From positions 1-64,000 of the forward strand of contig DVIF01000074.1 of NCBI GenBank assembly GCA_018711525.1: DNA of 64,000 nucleotides, read 5' to 3'. Source of the DNA: Candidatus Ornithospirochaeta stercorigallinarum. Its GTDB lineage: Bacteria > Spirochaetota > Spirochaetia > Sphaerochaetales > Sphaerochaetaceae. Of this stretch, positions 42,553-51,566 are shown in pieces. Both the position numbers and the translations under genes were made by a program. A model generated the notes under the pieces. The model did no database searches. It worked only from the letters and a program-made list of their open reading frames with translations, and had not been told where the DNA came from. How positions within the stretch are numbered: the stretch's first letter is position 1; each line of letters opens with the position of its first letter.

Positions 42553-43392
42553 TCAGCCTTTCTTTGTTGCGAAAGTGACCCGCTCAAGACCACTGAGGTC
42601 TTTTTTCGTCATGATGTTGGAAAAGCCATGTCCGCTGAGAAGAGACCTTATTGCAGCATGCTGCCTGTAGTCGGCCTCCAGGACCAGGCTTCCATCTGTT
42701 TCAAGATGCATGCCTGCCTCCTCTATTATGCTGCGGGTTATATCAAGTCCGTCCGCGCCATGATCTATCAGTGCGATATACGGCTCCCTCTTAACTTCCA
42801 TGCTCACACTCTCATACCATTCTTTTGTGACATATGGGGGGTTTGCTGTTATCAGGTTGAATCTCATGCCCCTCCATGGCTTGAAGAGGTCGCCCTCCCT
42901 TGCCTCTGCTTTTTCCCCCACTATATACTCGTAGTTCCTTACAGCGATTGAAAGGGCCTTCCCGCTTATATCTGAGAAGAAAGCTTCTATATCTGGCCTC
43001 TCCATCTTCAGTGCCGTTATGACAGCCCCGCTTCCCGTGCATATGTCCAGGACCTTGGGGCATCTGCTTCCATTTAGAAGGGAGAGTGCGTTCTCTACGA
43101 GGGTCTCGGTATCAGGCTGGGGGATGAGGACATCTTCGGATACGAAGAATGTATGGCCGTAGAACTCTTTTTTCCCTGTGATGTATGCCATCGGACGCCC
43201 CGAGAGGCGCTCGGATGCGGCATCGAGGATTTCCTTCTCCTTGTCTTTTTCGACTTCCATCGAATCTTTCAGGATAAGCTCTGATACACTTAATGAGAGG
43301 AAATGGGAAAGGAGTATGCGTGCCTCGAGGGCGGGGTTGTCTAAAGGAGCGAGCCTTTTTACAAGCTCGCTCCTCAGTTCTCTTATCTTCAT
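42553..43392 (-). CDS. prmC: peptide chain release factor N5-glutamine methyltransferase
   Basis: 279 residues. An N-terminal helical domain is followed by a Rossmann methyltransferase with SAM motif [14 protein letters not shown] and the glutamine-site ANPPYVT. It methylates the GGQ glutamine of release factors. ATG 43392 overlaps the prfA stop by 4 bp, the conserved prfA-prmC pairing, so enzyme and substrate are made together. Confidence 0.96.
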   Translation of the reverse strand: MKIRELRSELVKRLAPLDNPALEARILLSHFLSLSVSELILKDSMEVEKDKEKEILDAASERLSGRPMAYITGKKEFYGHTFFVSEDVLIPQPDTETLVENALSLLNGSRCPKVLDICTGSGAVITALKMERPDIEAFFSDISGKALSIAVRNYEYIVGEKAEAREGDLFKPWRGMRFNLITANPPYVTKEWYESVSMEVKREPYIALIDHGADGLDITRSIIEEAGMHLETDGSLVLEADYRQHAAIRSLLSGHGFSNIMTKKDLSGLERVTFATKKG

Positions 43393-44450
43393 ACTTCCTT
43401 AAGTGCTTCTTCGCCTGCTGCGATCTTGAGCGGTTCGATCAGGTCGTCAAGCTCTCCGTTCATTATCGCATCGAGCTTATAGAGGGTGAGGTTGATCCTG
43501 TGGTCCGTCACCCTTCCCTGTGGGAAGTTGTATGTCCTGATCCTCTCAGAGCGGTCTCCTGAGCCTACCTGACTCTTCCTCTGCTCACTCCGCTCCTTCC
43601 TCTTCTTCTCCTCCTCCATCTCATAAAGACGGCTTCTGAGGACCCTGAGGGCCTTTGCCTTGTTCTTTATCTGGCTCTTCTCATCCTGGCAGATCACCAC
43701 AAGACCTGTCGGAAGGTGTGTAAGGCGCACTGCGCTGTCGGTTGTGTTTACACACTGTCCTCCAGGGCCTCCTGCCCTCATCACATCGACCTTGAGGTCT
43801 TCAGGTTTTATCTCGATGTCTGTCTCTTCCGCTTCAGGCAGAACGGCGACCGTGATTGCGGAGGTATGGATCCTTCCACCTGATTCGGTCTCAGGAACAC
43901 GCTGTACGCGATGCACACCCGACTCGTATCTTAAAGATGCGTAGACATCCTTGCCCGTGATTGAGAATACGATCTCCTTGAGGCCTCCGATACCGGTTTC
44001 GTTGCTGTTCATGACCTCTATCTTCCAATGCTTGGACTCCGCATAGTGGGAATACATGCGGTAGACATCGGCTGCAAAGAGCGCCGCCTCATCTCCTCCT
44101 GTTCCCGCTCTTATCTCCATGATGATGTTCTTTCCATCAAGGGGGTCCGGTGGTATGAGGAGCATCTTGACTTCCTTCTCAGCCTTTTCAAGCTTCTTCT
44201 CTGTCTCGCTTATCTCCTCCTTCGCCATCTCCACAATCTCACTGTCGCTTTCTTTGAGCATCTCCTCAGCTTCCTTCTTGTTCTCAAGAAGGGAGGCCAT
44301 CTCCTCGAGTTTCTCCACTATCGGGGCGATATGTGAGCGCTCAACCATGAGCTCTTTATATTTCTTCATATCAGACATGACCTCTGGAGAGGATATCCTT
44401 TTGTCCAGATCCTCAAGCTGCTGTCTGTATCCTGGAAGTTTTTCCAACAT
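43389..44450 (-). CDS. prfA: peptide chain release factor 1
   Basis: 353 residues, standard length. The GGQ catalytic loop is visible in [19 protein letters not shown], preceded by [19 protein letters not shown]. It recognises UAA and UAG and releases the peptide. GGAGA lies 8 nt before the ATG. It is the first gene of prfA-prmC(-rel) and is divergent from the AI-2E-family permease gene. Confidence 0.97.
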   Translation of the reverse strand: MLEKLPGYRQQLEDLDKRISSPEVMSDMKKYKELMVERSHIAPIVEKLEEMASLLENKKEAEEMLKESDSEIVEMAKEEISETEKKLEKAEKEVKMLLIPPDPLDGKNIIMEIRAGTGGDEAALFAADVYRMYSHYAESKHWKIEVMNSNETGIGGLKEIVFSITGKDVYASLRYESGVHRVQRVPETESGGRIHTSAITVAVLPEAEETDIEIKPEDLKVDVMRAGGPGGQCVNTTDSAVRLTHLPTGLVVICQDEKSQIKNKAKALRVLRSRLYEMEEEKKRKERSEQRKSQVGSGDRSERIRTYNFPQGRVTDHRINLTLYKLDAIMNGELDDLIEPLKIAAGEEALKEV

Positions 44451-44493
44451 GATTTTTCTCCTGAATCGTTATTATATATTAATTTTTTTCTTT

Positions 44494-44522
44494 TTGGATA
44501 GGTGGAGAAACATCCCTATACT
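44494..44522 (+). promoter_or_regulatory. promoter of the AI-2E-family permease gene
   Basis: TTGGAT (44494-44499), a 17-bp spacer and TATACT (44517-44522) lie 40 bp before the ATG at 44563. Confidence 0.6.
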
Positions 44523-44562
44523 CTCTTATAAAAATTTTGAATTTAGATTAACATGGTCAGAG

Positions 44563-45672
44563 ATGAGCACGTTTAAAAGGAACATAATTTTTTCTGCAGT
44601 CATAATCTTCCTGCTTTTTCTCGCCTTCCGATATTATGGGTATATCGAAGACTTCATCCATTCCTTTTTGGAAAGCATCTATGCGATAGTCATCGGTGCT
44701 GTCATGGCGTATATACTGAATCTTCCCATGACGTTCCTGGAGGAGAAGGTGTTCTACAGGGTGAAAAAAGGCAGGCGTGTGCTTTCAATAATCTCATCCA
44801 TCGTGATAGTCGTATTCGTAGTGGCTCTCGTCTTCTCCTACATAATCCCGAGATTCATAGAGTCATTGACACTCCTGATAAACAGCTTCCCGCTCTTTTT
44901 GTCCGACCTTGCCGATCTCGCTTCAGACAGACTCGATCCGTATATTGAGAGCCTGAGTGAATACCTGAGGCCTCTTGAGAACCTCAGGGCATTCCTCACA
45001 GAGCGAAGGGATGTCATTGTCGATGAGATCTTCAGCCTGGTAGGCTCTCTGGTAGGACTCATCGTATCCCTTGTCCTTGCCCTTGCATTCTCAATATACA
45101 TGCTCGGGGGGAAGGAGAAGATAATGAAGGGGATGCAGAGGCTTATGAATGCCTACCTTGGCAGGAAGAAGAGCGACAGTGTGCTTGCTGTGCTTTCAAA
45201 GGCGAACTCCATATTCAAGAAATTCTTCGTAGGACAGCTGACCGAGGCTGTGATCCTCGGCTCCCTTGCCTCACTCGGGATGTTCATCCTCCGTCTTCCG
45301 TATGCGCCTGCGATCGGAGCCCTTATCGGAGTGACTGCATTGATTCCTATTGCAGGTGCCTGGATCGGCGCAATAGTAGGGGCGATCATGATCTTCCCTC
45401 TCAGCCCGGTGAAGGCGGTCGTCTTCCTTGTTTTCATCCTCATCCTTCAGCAGACGGAGAATAATTTCATCTACCCCCGTGTGGTAGGCTCATCCATAGG
45501 ACTGCCTGGGATCTGGGTGCTTGCTGCAATCACAATCGGAGGAGGGCTCGGCGGTGTCATAGGAATGCTCGTCGCAGTTCCTACGGTCGCCCTCATAGTC
45601 GCACTAATCTCTGAAGATGCGGAAAAGAGGCTCAACAGGAGGGAGTCGAGTTTCACCGACTCCATCTTATAG
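44563..45672 (+). CDS. AI-2E family transporter (UPF0118/TqsA-like permease)
   Basis: 369 residues with about eight membrane helices: two at the N-terminus, a soluble middle segment (~75-155), then the conserved second half with the family signature (GQLTEAVILGSLASLGMFILRLPYAP, ALIPIAGAWIGAIVGAI, YPRVVGSSIGLPGIWVL). Members export small molecules or act as Na+/H+ antiporters; a role in AI-2 is not implied. I use ATG 44563 (MSTFKRNIIF); longer frames would run into prfA on the opposite strand. The ribosome site is weak. Confidence 0.88.
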   Translation: MSTFKRNIIFSAVIIFLLFLAFRYYGYIEDFIHSFLESIYAIVIGAVMAYILNLPMTFLEEKVFYRVKKGRRVLSIISSIVIVVFVVALVFSYIIPRFIESLTLLINSFPLFLSDLADLASDRLDPYIESLSEYLRPLENLRAFLTERRDVIVDEIFSLVGSLVGLIVSLVLALAFSIYMLGGKEKIMKGMQRLMNAYLGRKKSDSVLAVLSKANSIFKKFFVGQLTEAVILGSLASLGMFILRLPYAPAIGALIGVTALIPIAGAWIGAIVGAIMIFPLSPVKAVVFLVFILILQQTENNFIYPRVVGSSIGLPGIWVLAAITIGGGLGGVIGMLVAVPTVALIVALISEDAEKRLNRRESSFTDSIL

Positions 45673-45674
45673 TC

Positions 45675-47087
45675 TCAGGCAAGGATTCTTTTTTCCAGGT
45701 CGATGCCGTAGTCATAGAGCGCCTTGTATATGAGCTTGTCCTTGGCATTTGTCTCTATGCTGTCCATATGCTCCCTGCACTCCCTGAGATAGAGCTCTAG
45801 AGGGCGGGCATATTTGCTTGGCGGGTTTATGAGCCTGGATGCACAGAAGTTCCTCCATTGCACCTTCTCCTTACCGTTCATGCTCTCAGGCCAGTTCCGT
45901 GCCACCATGCGCCATAAGAGCTTATGGTACTTCTCATCCTCGAAATTGTATTCCCCCGCCTTGAGCTTGTCCTGAGGCTGCAGCCTTGATATCTCCTTCA
46001 GCTTAGCCTTGTCTGCCTCGCTCATGAACCTGTCATAGATTGTATAGTCGGCATCGCTTTCCGCCTCATAGTCTTTTTTCACATTCAGAGCCTCCCTCAG
46101 GTCGAATAGATATCGATGGCTGCGCCTGATCTTTTCCGCCTTTTCCTCAACCTCACTTCTTGTGAAGCCCAGGCGTTTCTCACATGATTCGTTCATTACG
46201 CTCATCGGTGCCACAAATGGGCATTTGTTTGCCATGATCCTTATGATGCCTGCCTCCCTGAGGTCCTCGATTCCCTCAAGGGTTTCAGGGATGGGGAATG
46301 TGAGGTCGAAGCAGTAGATCTCATTTCCTCTCTCCTTGTTCGCCATCAGTGGAAGGACGGGGTGGGTGTTCCCTCTCTCTGAAACATAGGCGGCGCTTGT
46401 ATGGAGTATAGCCTGATGCCTTATCGGGTCGAGGACTGCCCACACTTCATTCTTGAATCTGTGCGAGAATGCATAATTGAAGAGCTTCGGCTGCTTATCC
46501 CTGATGAGGCGTGCTACATCTATCGTCGCCCTTACATCCACAAGTGCATCGTGCGCTCCTTCCTGCTCGATATGGTTGACCCTTGTTATGTCTGTAAGCT
46601 TGAAGCTTGTGAATCCAGTATCAGGATTGACAGCTGAGAAATCTATGCCGTCGGGTCTGAGGTCCTTTGTGGCCCTTACAAGATTCATTATGTCCCAGCG
46701 GCTTCTGCCTTCCTTGTACTCCCTTTCGAACGGGTCGAAGAGGTTGCGGTATAATGTGGAGCGGATGCATTCATCATCGAAATTCACATTATTGAATCCC
46801 GCTGCGACAGTCCCGGGGACAAGGAACATGTCGTTTATCTTCTTTATGAAATCATATTCCCTGATTCCCTTCTCATTCACCTCCTGCGGTGTCAGTCCTG
46901 TGACGATGCAGCTTTCAGGATTCGGCAGATAGTCGTCTGTCAGACGGCAATAAAGGAGCACCGGTTCTTCTATTATGTTCAGCTGGAGGTCTGTTCTGAT
47001 CAAGGCCGCCTGGGCTATCCTGTCGACTCTAGGATTGAGTCCGAATGTCTCAAGGTCGTACCAGAGTATGGATTTTGCGTAGTTCAT
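45675..47087 (-). CDS. sbcB: exodeoxyribonuclease I (SbcB)
   Basis: 470 residues from ATG 47087. An N-terminal DEDDh 3'-5' exonuclease domain (WYDLETFGLNP, FNNVNFDDECIRSTLYRN, EGAHDALVDVRATIDVA) is followed by the SH3-like and helical domains of ExoI. It digests single-stranded DNA 3'-5' in recombination and mismatch repair. ExoI is best known from gammaproteobacteria, so its presence here may reflect transfer. No Shine-Dalgarno exists. TGCTATGAT (-10 at 47095-47100) lies 7 nt before ATG 47087, favouring this start and a leaderless mRNA over ATG 47099. Confidence 0.9.
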   Translation of the reverse strand: MNYAKSILWYDLETFGLNPRVDRIAQAALIRTDLQLNIIEEPVLLYCRLTDDYLPNPESCIVTGLTPQEVNEKGIREYDFIKKINDMFLVPGTVAAGFNNVNFDDECIRSTLYRNLFDPFEREYKEGRSRWDIMNLVRATKDLRPDGIDFSAVNPDTGFTSFKLTDITRVNHIEQEGAHDALVDVRATIDVARLIRDKQPKLFNYAFSHRFKNEVWAVLDPIRHQAILHTSAAYVSERGNTHPVLPLMANKERGNEIYCFDLTFPIPETLEGIEDLREAGIIRIMANKCPFVAPMSVMNESCEKRLGFTRSEVEEKAEKIRRSHRYLFDLREALNVKKDYEAESDADYTIYDRFMSEADKAKLKEISRLQPQDKLKAGEYNFEDEKYHKLLWRMVARNWPESMNGKEKVQWRNFCASRLINPPSKYARPLELYLRECREHMDSIETNAKDKLIYKALYDYGIDLEKRILA

Positions 47088-47094
47088 ATACTGA

Positions 47095-47100
47095 ATCATA
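47095..47100 (-). promoter_or_regulatory. extended -10 box of sbcB
   Basis: Minus-strand TGC-TATGAT followed by 7 nt and the ATG at 47087. An upstream in-frame ATG (47099) overlaps the box itself. Confidence 0.45.
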
Positions 47101-47187
47101 GCATAAAAGCAGAGTTTTTTCAGAAAATCGGGAGTTTTGTAATGAAGTTTTCACACCGATTGTTTATTCTGGACTATGGGAGATTTT

Positions 47188-48462
47188 ATGCAGGATTCAA
47201 AAAAAGAGATAATATCATGGGCCCTTTACGACTGGGCGAACTCCGCTTTCGCCACGACTGTTATGGCGGCTTTCTTTCCAATCTTCTTTTCTCAGTACTG
47301 GGCTTATGGCTCGGAGAGTGCGACCAGCACGTTCTATCTAGGGCTTGCAAACAGTTTTGCGAGCATCCTGGTAGCGGCCATGGCTCCGGTGATCGGTGCG
47401 ATCGCAGACCGTGGAAGCTATAGGAAGAAGCTTCTGATATTCTTTTCATTCCTTGGTGCTGTCATGACGGGAGCGCTCTGGTTCGTGTCGATGGGCTCAT
47501 GGCCTCTTGCGGTCATCTTGTATGTCTTTGCAAACATAGGTTTTGCAAGTGCGAACTCGTTCTATGACAGTCTTCTGACGACGGTCGCAAGCCCGAAGAA
47601 GGTCGATTTCGTATCTTCCCTGGGTTATGGCCTCGGCTATATAGGGGGAGGGCTTCTATTCCTTTTGAACGTCCTGATGTATCTGATGCCCCAGGGTTTC
47701 GGCATCCCCGACGGACCGACTGCCATCAGGATAAGCTTTGTCATGGTCGCCATCTGGTGGGCGGTCTTCTCACTTCCCCTTGCCTTTTTCGTGAAAGAGG
47801 AGAAGGGGGACCGCGTCTCACTGAAAGAGGCGGTTCACGATGGCTTTTCCCAGATTGCATCGACACTCAGAAGTCTGAGGAATCTGAAGAACACGGCCAT
47901 ATTCCTCGTTGCATACTGGTGCTACATAGATGGTGTCGATACGATCATAAGGATGGCTACAGATTACGGGACGGCACTCGGTTTTCCCTCAGAGAGCCTG
48001 ATAGTTGCACTTTTGATCACACAGTTCGTCGCATTCCCTTCTGCAATACTATACAACATACTTGGAAAGAGGATCGGGGTGCGTCGTGCAATTCTGATTG
48101 CAATCGGCGCATATGCCGTTATAGCCGTCATTGGCTTCTTCATGACGGATGTGAGCCAGTTCTACATCCTGGCCTGCTGCATAGGCCTCTTCCAGGGAGG
48201 TATACAGGCCCTTTCCAGAAGCTACTATACCAGGTTGATACCGAAAGAGAACACCTCTGAGTTCTATGGGTTCTTCAACATGCTTGGAAAGTTCGCAGCC
48301 ATCATAGGGCCGTTCCTTGTGGGAATAGTCACCTTGATTACAGGTGAGCAGAGATATGGAATCGTATCCCTTGTGATACTCTTTGTGCTCGGGTTTGTCC
48401 TTTTAAGGAGGGTCGATGAGAAGAAAGCATCTGAAGAGATAGAGGCTTTCTCAAAAAGATAA
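47188..48462 (+). CDS. MFS permease, UMF1/Atg22-like family
   Basis: 424 residues with twelve membrane helices. The N-terminus SWALYDWANSAFATTVMAAFFPIFF is the hallmark of the UMF1 (Vacuole effluxer Atg22-like) family, and PVIGAIADRGSYRKK is the usual MFS loop. Bacterial members are uncharacterised transporters, probably for sugars or amino acids. ATG 47188 has GGGAG 5 nt upstream; ATG 47176 is an alternative. It precedes a beta-glucosidase gene, so uptake of a glucoside is a possible but unproved role. Confidence 0.88.
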   Translation: MQDSKKEIISWALYDWANSAFATTVMAAFFPIFFSQYWAYGSESATSTFYLGLANSFASILVAAMAPVIGAIADRGSYRKKLLIFFSFLGAVMTGALWFVSMGSWPLAVILYVFANIGFASANSFYDSLLTTVASPKKVDFVSSLGYGLGYIGGGLLFLLNVLMYLMPQGFGIPDGPTAIRISFVMVAIWWAVFSLPLAFFVKEEKGDRVSLKEAVHDGFSQIASTLRSLRNLKNTAIFLVAYWCYIDGVDTIIRMATDYGTALGFPSESLIVALLITQFVAFPSAILYNILGKRIGVRRAILIAIGAYAVIAVIGFFMTDVSQFYILACCIGLFQGGIQALSRSYYTRLIPKENTSEFYGFFNMLGKFAAIIGPFLVGIVTLITGEQRYGIVSLVILFVLGFVLLRRVDEKKASEEIEAFSKR

Positions 48463-48552
48463 GCCTGAAAAGGCTGTTGTCCCTTACTCGAAAATTGTTT
48501 TCATCTACTCCTTCCGTCATGCTATCATTGCATGTAAAGGAGATGTCTTTAG

Positions 48553-50856
48553 ATGGATGCTGAGAAGATAGTACAAGAGCTGAGTCTTGAAGAGAAGGCG
48601 GCTTTGACAGTCGGAGCCGCCTTTTGGTTCTTTGAGGGTAATGAGAGGCTTTGCGTCCCCAGGACGCTTGTCACCGATGGTCCTCATGGCATAAGGAAGC
48701 AGAAGGTGATCGATTCCCTTATGGGCTCAGGGGAGAGTGTGGAGGCAACCTGCTTCCCTCCAGCCTGCCTGAGCGCAGCGAGCTGGGACCCTGATTTGAT
48801 TGAAGAGGAAGGGTCTGCCATCGCCGCGGAGGCATCAAGTGAAGGCGTCTCCATAGTCCTCGGACCCGGGACGAATATAAAGAGAAGTCCCTTGTGCGGC
48901 AGGAATTTCGAGTATTTCAGCGAGGATCCGTTTCTCTCAGGTGAGATCGCCAGTGCATGGATCAAGGGTGTTCAGAAGAACGGCATAGGAACATCTCTCA
49001 AGCATTTTGCAGCAAACAGCCAGGAGAAGAAGAGGCTTGTAAGCAATTCTGTAGTGGATGAGAGGGCGCTCAGGGAGATATATCTATCTGCCTTTGAGAA
49101 GGCCGTAAGGGAGAGTCAGCCCTGGACTGTGATGTGCTCCTACAACATGATAAACGGCACATACTCTTCGGATAACAGATGGCTTCTGACTGATGTGCTG
49201 AGAGAAGAATGGGGCTTTGAAGGGCTTGTCGTCACCGACTGGGGTGCGATGAACGACAGGGTTGCGGGCATCAAGGCAGGTCTGGACGTGGAGATGCCGG
49301 GGCCTGATGATGCGAATGTGAACGCAGTTGTAAAAGCCGTAAAAGAAAAGAGGCTCAGCCAAGAAGAGCTGGACAAGGTGGTCCTGAGGATAGTTGGCAC
49401 CGCACTTGAAGCAGAGAAGAATAGGAAAAGAGGTTCCTCTTACGATAAGATAAGCCATCATGAGCTGGTCAGGAGGATAGCATCGGAGTCTTTTGTACTG
49501 CTGAAGAATGAATCCCTTCTTCCGCTTGATGGAAGCAAAAGCTATGCCGTTCTGGGTGAGTTTGCTGAAAAACCGAGGATCCAGGGGAATGGAAGCAGTC
49601 AGATAAACAGCAACTATGTGGATACCCCATTGGAGATGCTCAAGAAGGCCGGTTATGATATCTCCTACGCCCCTGGATATTCCCTCGAAAGAATCGATGA
49701 TGATTCCCTTTTAAAAGAAGCGGTTGCATTGGCAAAGGAGAAAGACGCCGTAATAGTATTCGCAGGTCTTACTAGGGAAAGCGAGAGTGAGGGCTTTGAC
49801 AGGACTGATCTTTCTCTTCCTGGAATCCATGATGAGTTGATAGAAAAGGTTGCTGCAGTCAACGAGAGCGTAATTGTGGTCCTTTATGGTGGTTCCCCAT
49901 TCCTCATGCCGTGGCTTGAGCGTGTCAAGAGCGTCGTCCTGGGCTATCTGCCGGGAGATGCTGCAGGTAGTGCGACAGTCGATGTGCTCAGCGGAAGGGT
50001 CAATCCATCTGGAAAGCTCCCTGAGACCTTCCCCCTCTCCATTGAGGACACCCCTTCGTATGGGAATTTCGCTACAGAGGAAAAGAATGTCCTCTACAAG
50101 GAGTCCCTGCTGGTAGGATACAGGTATTACGACTACATGAAGAAGAGCGTCCTGTTTCCTTTCGGTTTCGGTCTGAGCTATACGACTTTCAGCTATGAGG
50201 ATATCAAGGCGGAATATGATGATGAGCTTGGAAAGGGGTGCGTCACCGTAAAGGTAAGGAACACAGGAAGCCGGGATGGTGCTGAGACTGTCGAGATTTA
50301 TCTGGAGAAGCTTGAGAGTCTGATCTTCCGTCCTCTGAGGGAGCTTAAAGGGTTCAAGAAGGTATTTTTGAAGAAGGGGGAGGCAAAAGAGGTTGTCATT
50401 CCGCTTTCAGAGAGGTCTTTCGCATATTATTCCGTCCCCCTTGGACGCTATGATGTCGAGGATGGAAAATACAGGATATATGCAGCCTCCTCTTCCCGTG
50501 ATCTGCGTCTGAGCGTTGATGTTACGGTAAGGGGAAATAAGAGCCCTCAGGTGATGAAATGGCGTCCTGGTGATGATTTTGCACTGCTTTTCAAGGATGG
50601 CAAGCTCCCTCTTTCTCCTGAAAGCAGCGGTATAACAATGAACTCCACCCTTTCAGAGGTCCTTGAGGATGAAAAGGCTTCCCTGGTGTTCAAACCCCTT
50701 GTAGATGCCTTCATAACCCCGTTCCAGGGAAAAAGTGATGGAATGAGCAGGATGCAGGTCGCTATGGCAGCCGATATGCCTCTCAGGGCAGCTGCTGTCC
50801 TTACAGGTGCGATAAGCCTGGATGAAATAAGGGAGAAACTTGAAGAACTGACTTGA
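48553..50856 (+). CDS. glycoside hydrolase family 3 beta-glucosidase
   Basis: 767 residues without a signal peptide, so cytosolic. GH3 N-terminal TIM barrel with TDGPHGIRKQ, KHFAANSQEKKR and the catalytic nucleophile Asp229 in VVTDWGAMND. The alpha/beta sandwich domain (GNGSSQINS, FDRTDLSLPG) and a fibronectin-like C-terminal domain (KVRNTGSRDGAETVEIYL) follow. It releases glucose from beta-glucosides, which the downstream hexokinase can phosphorylate. An extended -10 TGCTATCATT (TATCAT at 48523-48528) lies upstream and AAAGGAGA precedes the ATG. The exact linkage is not predictable. Confidence 0.93.
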   Translation: MDAEKIVQELSLEEKAALTVGAAFWFFEGNERLCVPRTLVTDGPHGIRKQKVIDSLMGSGESVEATCFPPACLSAASWDPDLIEEEGSAIAAEASSEGVSIVLGPGTNIKRSPLCGRNFEYFSEDPFLSGEIASAWIKGVQKNGIGTSLKHFAANSQEKKRLVSNSVVDERALREIYLSAFEKAVRESQPWTVMCSYNMINGTYSSDNRWLLTDVLREEWGFEGLVVTDWGAMNDRVAGIKAGLDVEMPGPDDANVNAVVKAVKEKRLSQEELDKVVLRIVGTALEAEKNRKRGSSYDKISHHELVRRIASESFVLLKNESLLPLDGSKSYAVLGEFAEKPRIQGNGSSQINSNYVDTPLEMLKKAGYDISYAPGYSLERIDDDSLLKEAVALAKEKDAVIVFAGLTRESESEGFDRTDLSLPGIHDELIEKVAAVNESVIVVLYGGSPFLMPWLERVKSVVLGYLPGDAAGSATVDVLSGRVNPSGKLPETFPLSIEDTPSYGNFATEEKNVLYKESLLVGYRYYDYMKKSVLFPFGFGLSYTTFSYEDIKAEYDDELGKGCVTVKVRNTGSRDGAETVEIYLEKLESLIFRPLRELKGFKKVFLKKGEAKEVVIPLSERSFAYYSVPLGRYDVEDGKYRIYAASSSRDLRLSVDVTVRGNKSPQVMKWRPGDDFALLFKDGKLPLSPESSGITMNSTLSEVLEDEKASLVFKPLVDAFITPFQGKSDGMSRMQVAMAADMPLRAAAVLTGAISLDEIREKLEELT

Positions 50857-50880
50857 ATGAAGAAAAAAGCATGATATCAT
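50853..50880 (+). promoter_or_regulatory. promoter of the exported-protein gene at 50903
   Basis: TTGAAT (50853-50858), a 16-bp spacer and TATCAT (50875-50880) preceded by TGA form an extended -10 promoter 22 bp before the ATG. Confidence 0.55.
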
Positions 50881-50902
50881 TTTGTTTATGAGTGGAGGAC
50901 AA

Positions 50903-51547
50903 ATGAAAAAGATAGTTCTTTCTGTGTCTGTTCTGTTTGTCTTCTGTTGTTCTGTTTGTGCCGCTATTAGTGTGAGGGAGACCAATATAGCGCTTTCGTC
51001 TGCTCTTGACGGGACGATTTCTGCGGTGGCTTCGGTCACCTCCAACCCCACAATATCCCTGCAGGGGATATCTTTTGAATATGACGAGGAGGGGCTGCCA
51101 TGGCGAGTGGTGTTCACACGCTCCGATCTCTCTTCTTATCTCGAGGCCCTCAGCTTCAATGGATCAGGCTGGCGCAGTTGGTATGAGACGTTGTTGAATC
51201 AGAGTTCATCAACATCCTCTCAGTCGCCTTTTGCCGCCAAGGCGATCGAGTATCTGGTCTCCTCCGGATATGGTAAAGGCGATGTCGTCCTGGATGGCAC
51301 GATTACTCTCGAAAAGGGAAATGCGGCAGATCTTGGATTGCTTGCCTCCGACACCTCCTGGTCAGGTCTTGTCCTGCCGCTTTCGATAAGCCTTATGATA
51401 AGCGGCAGCGAGCTTTCCTCCTCCCTGATCGTCGAGGGAAGTGTTGAAATAATCGGTGGAGAAGATTTCAAGATTACAGTATACTCTGATAACCTGAAGA
51501 TAAACGGAGAGACGGTAAGCTTCTCTCCGTTTGAGATATCATATTGA
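50903..51547 (+). CDS. exported protein of unknown function
   Basis: 214 residues with a signal peptide (KIVLSVSVLFVFCCSVCA). The mature part is Ser-rich with alternating strands, including a C-terminal pair of repeat-like beta strands (LIVEGSVEIIGGEDFKITVY). No family is recognised. ATG 50903 follows GGAGGA by 3-4 nt. The gene is followed 19 bp later by hexokinase; whether they share a transcript is unclear. Confidence 0.65.
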   Translation: MKKIVLSVSVLFVFCCSVCAAISVRETNIALSSALDGTISAVASVTSNPTISLQGISFEYDEEGLPWRVVFTRSDLSSYLEALSFNGSGWRSWYETLLNQSSSTSSQSPFAAKAIEYLVSSGYGKGDVVLDGTITLEKGNAADLGLLASDTSWSGLVLPLSISLMISGSELSSSLIVEGSVEIIGGEDFKITVYSDNLKINGETVSFSPFEISY

Positions 51548-51566
51548 AAAAAGGAGATATGGATAT

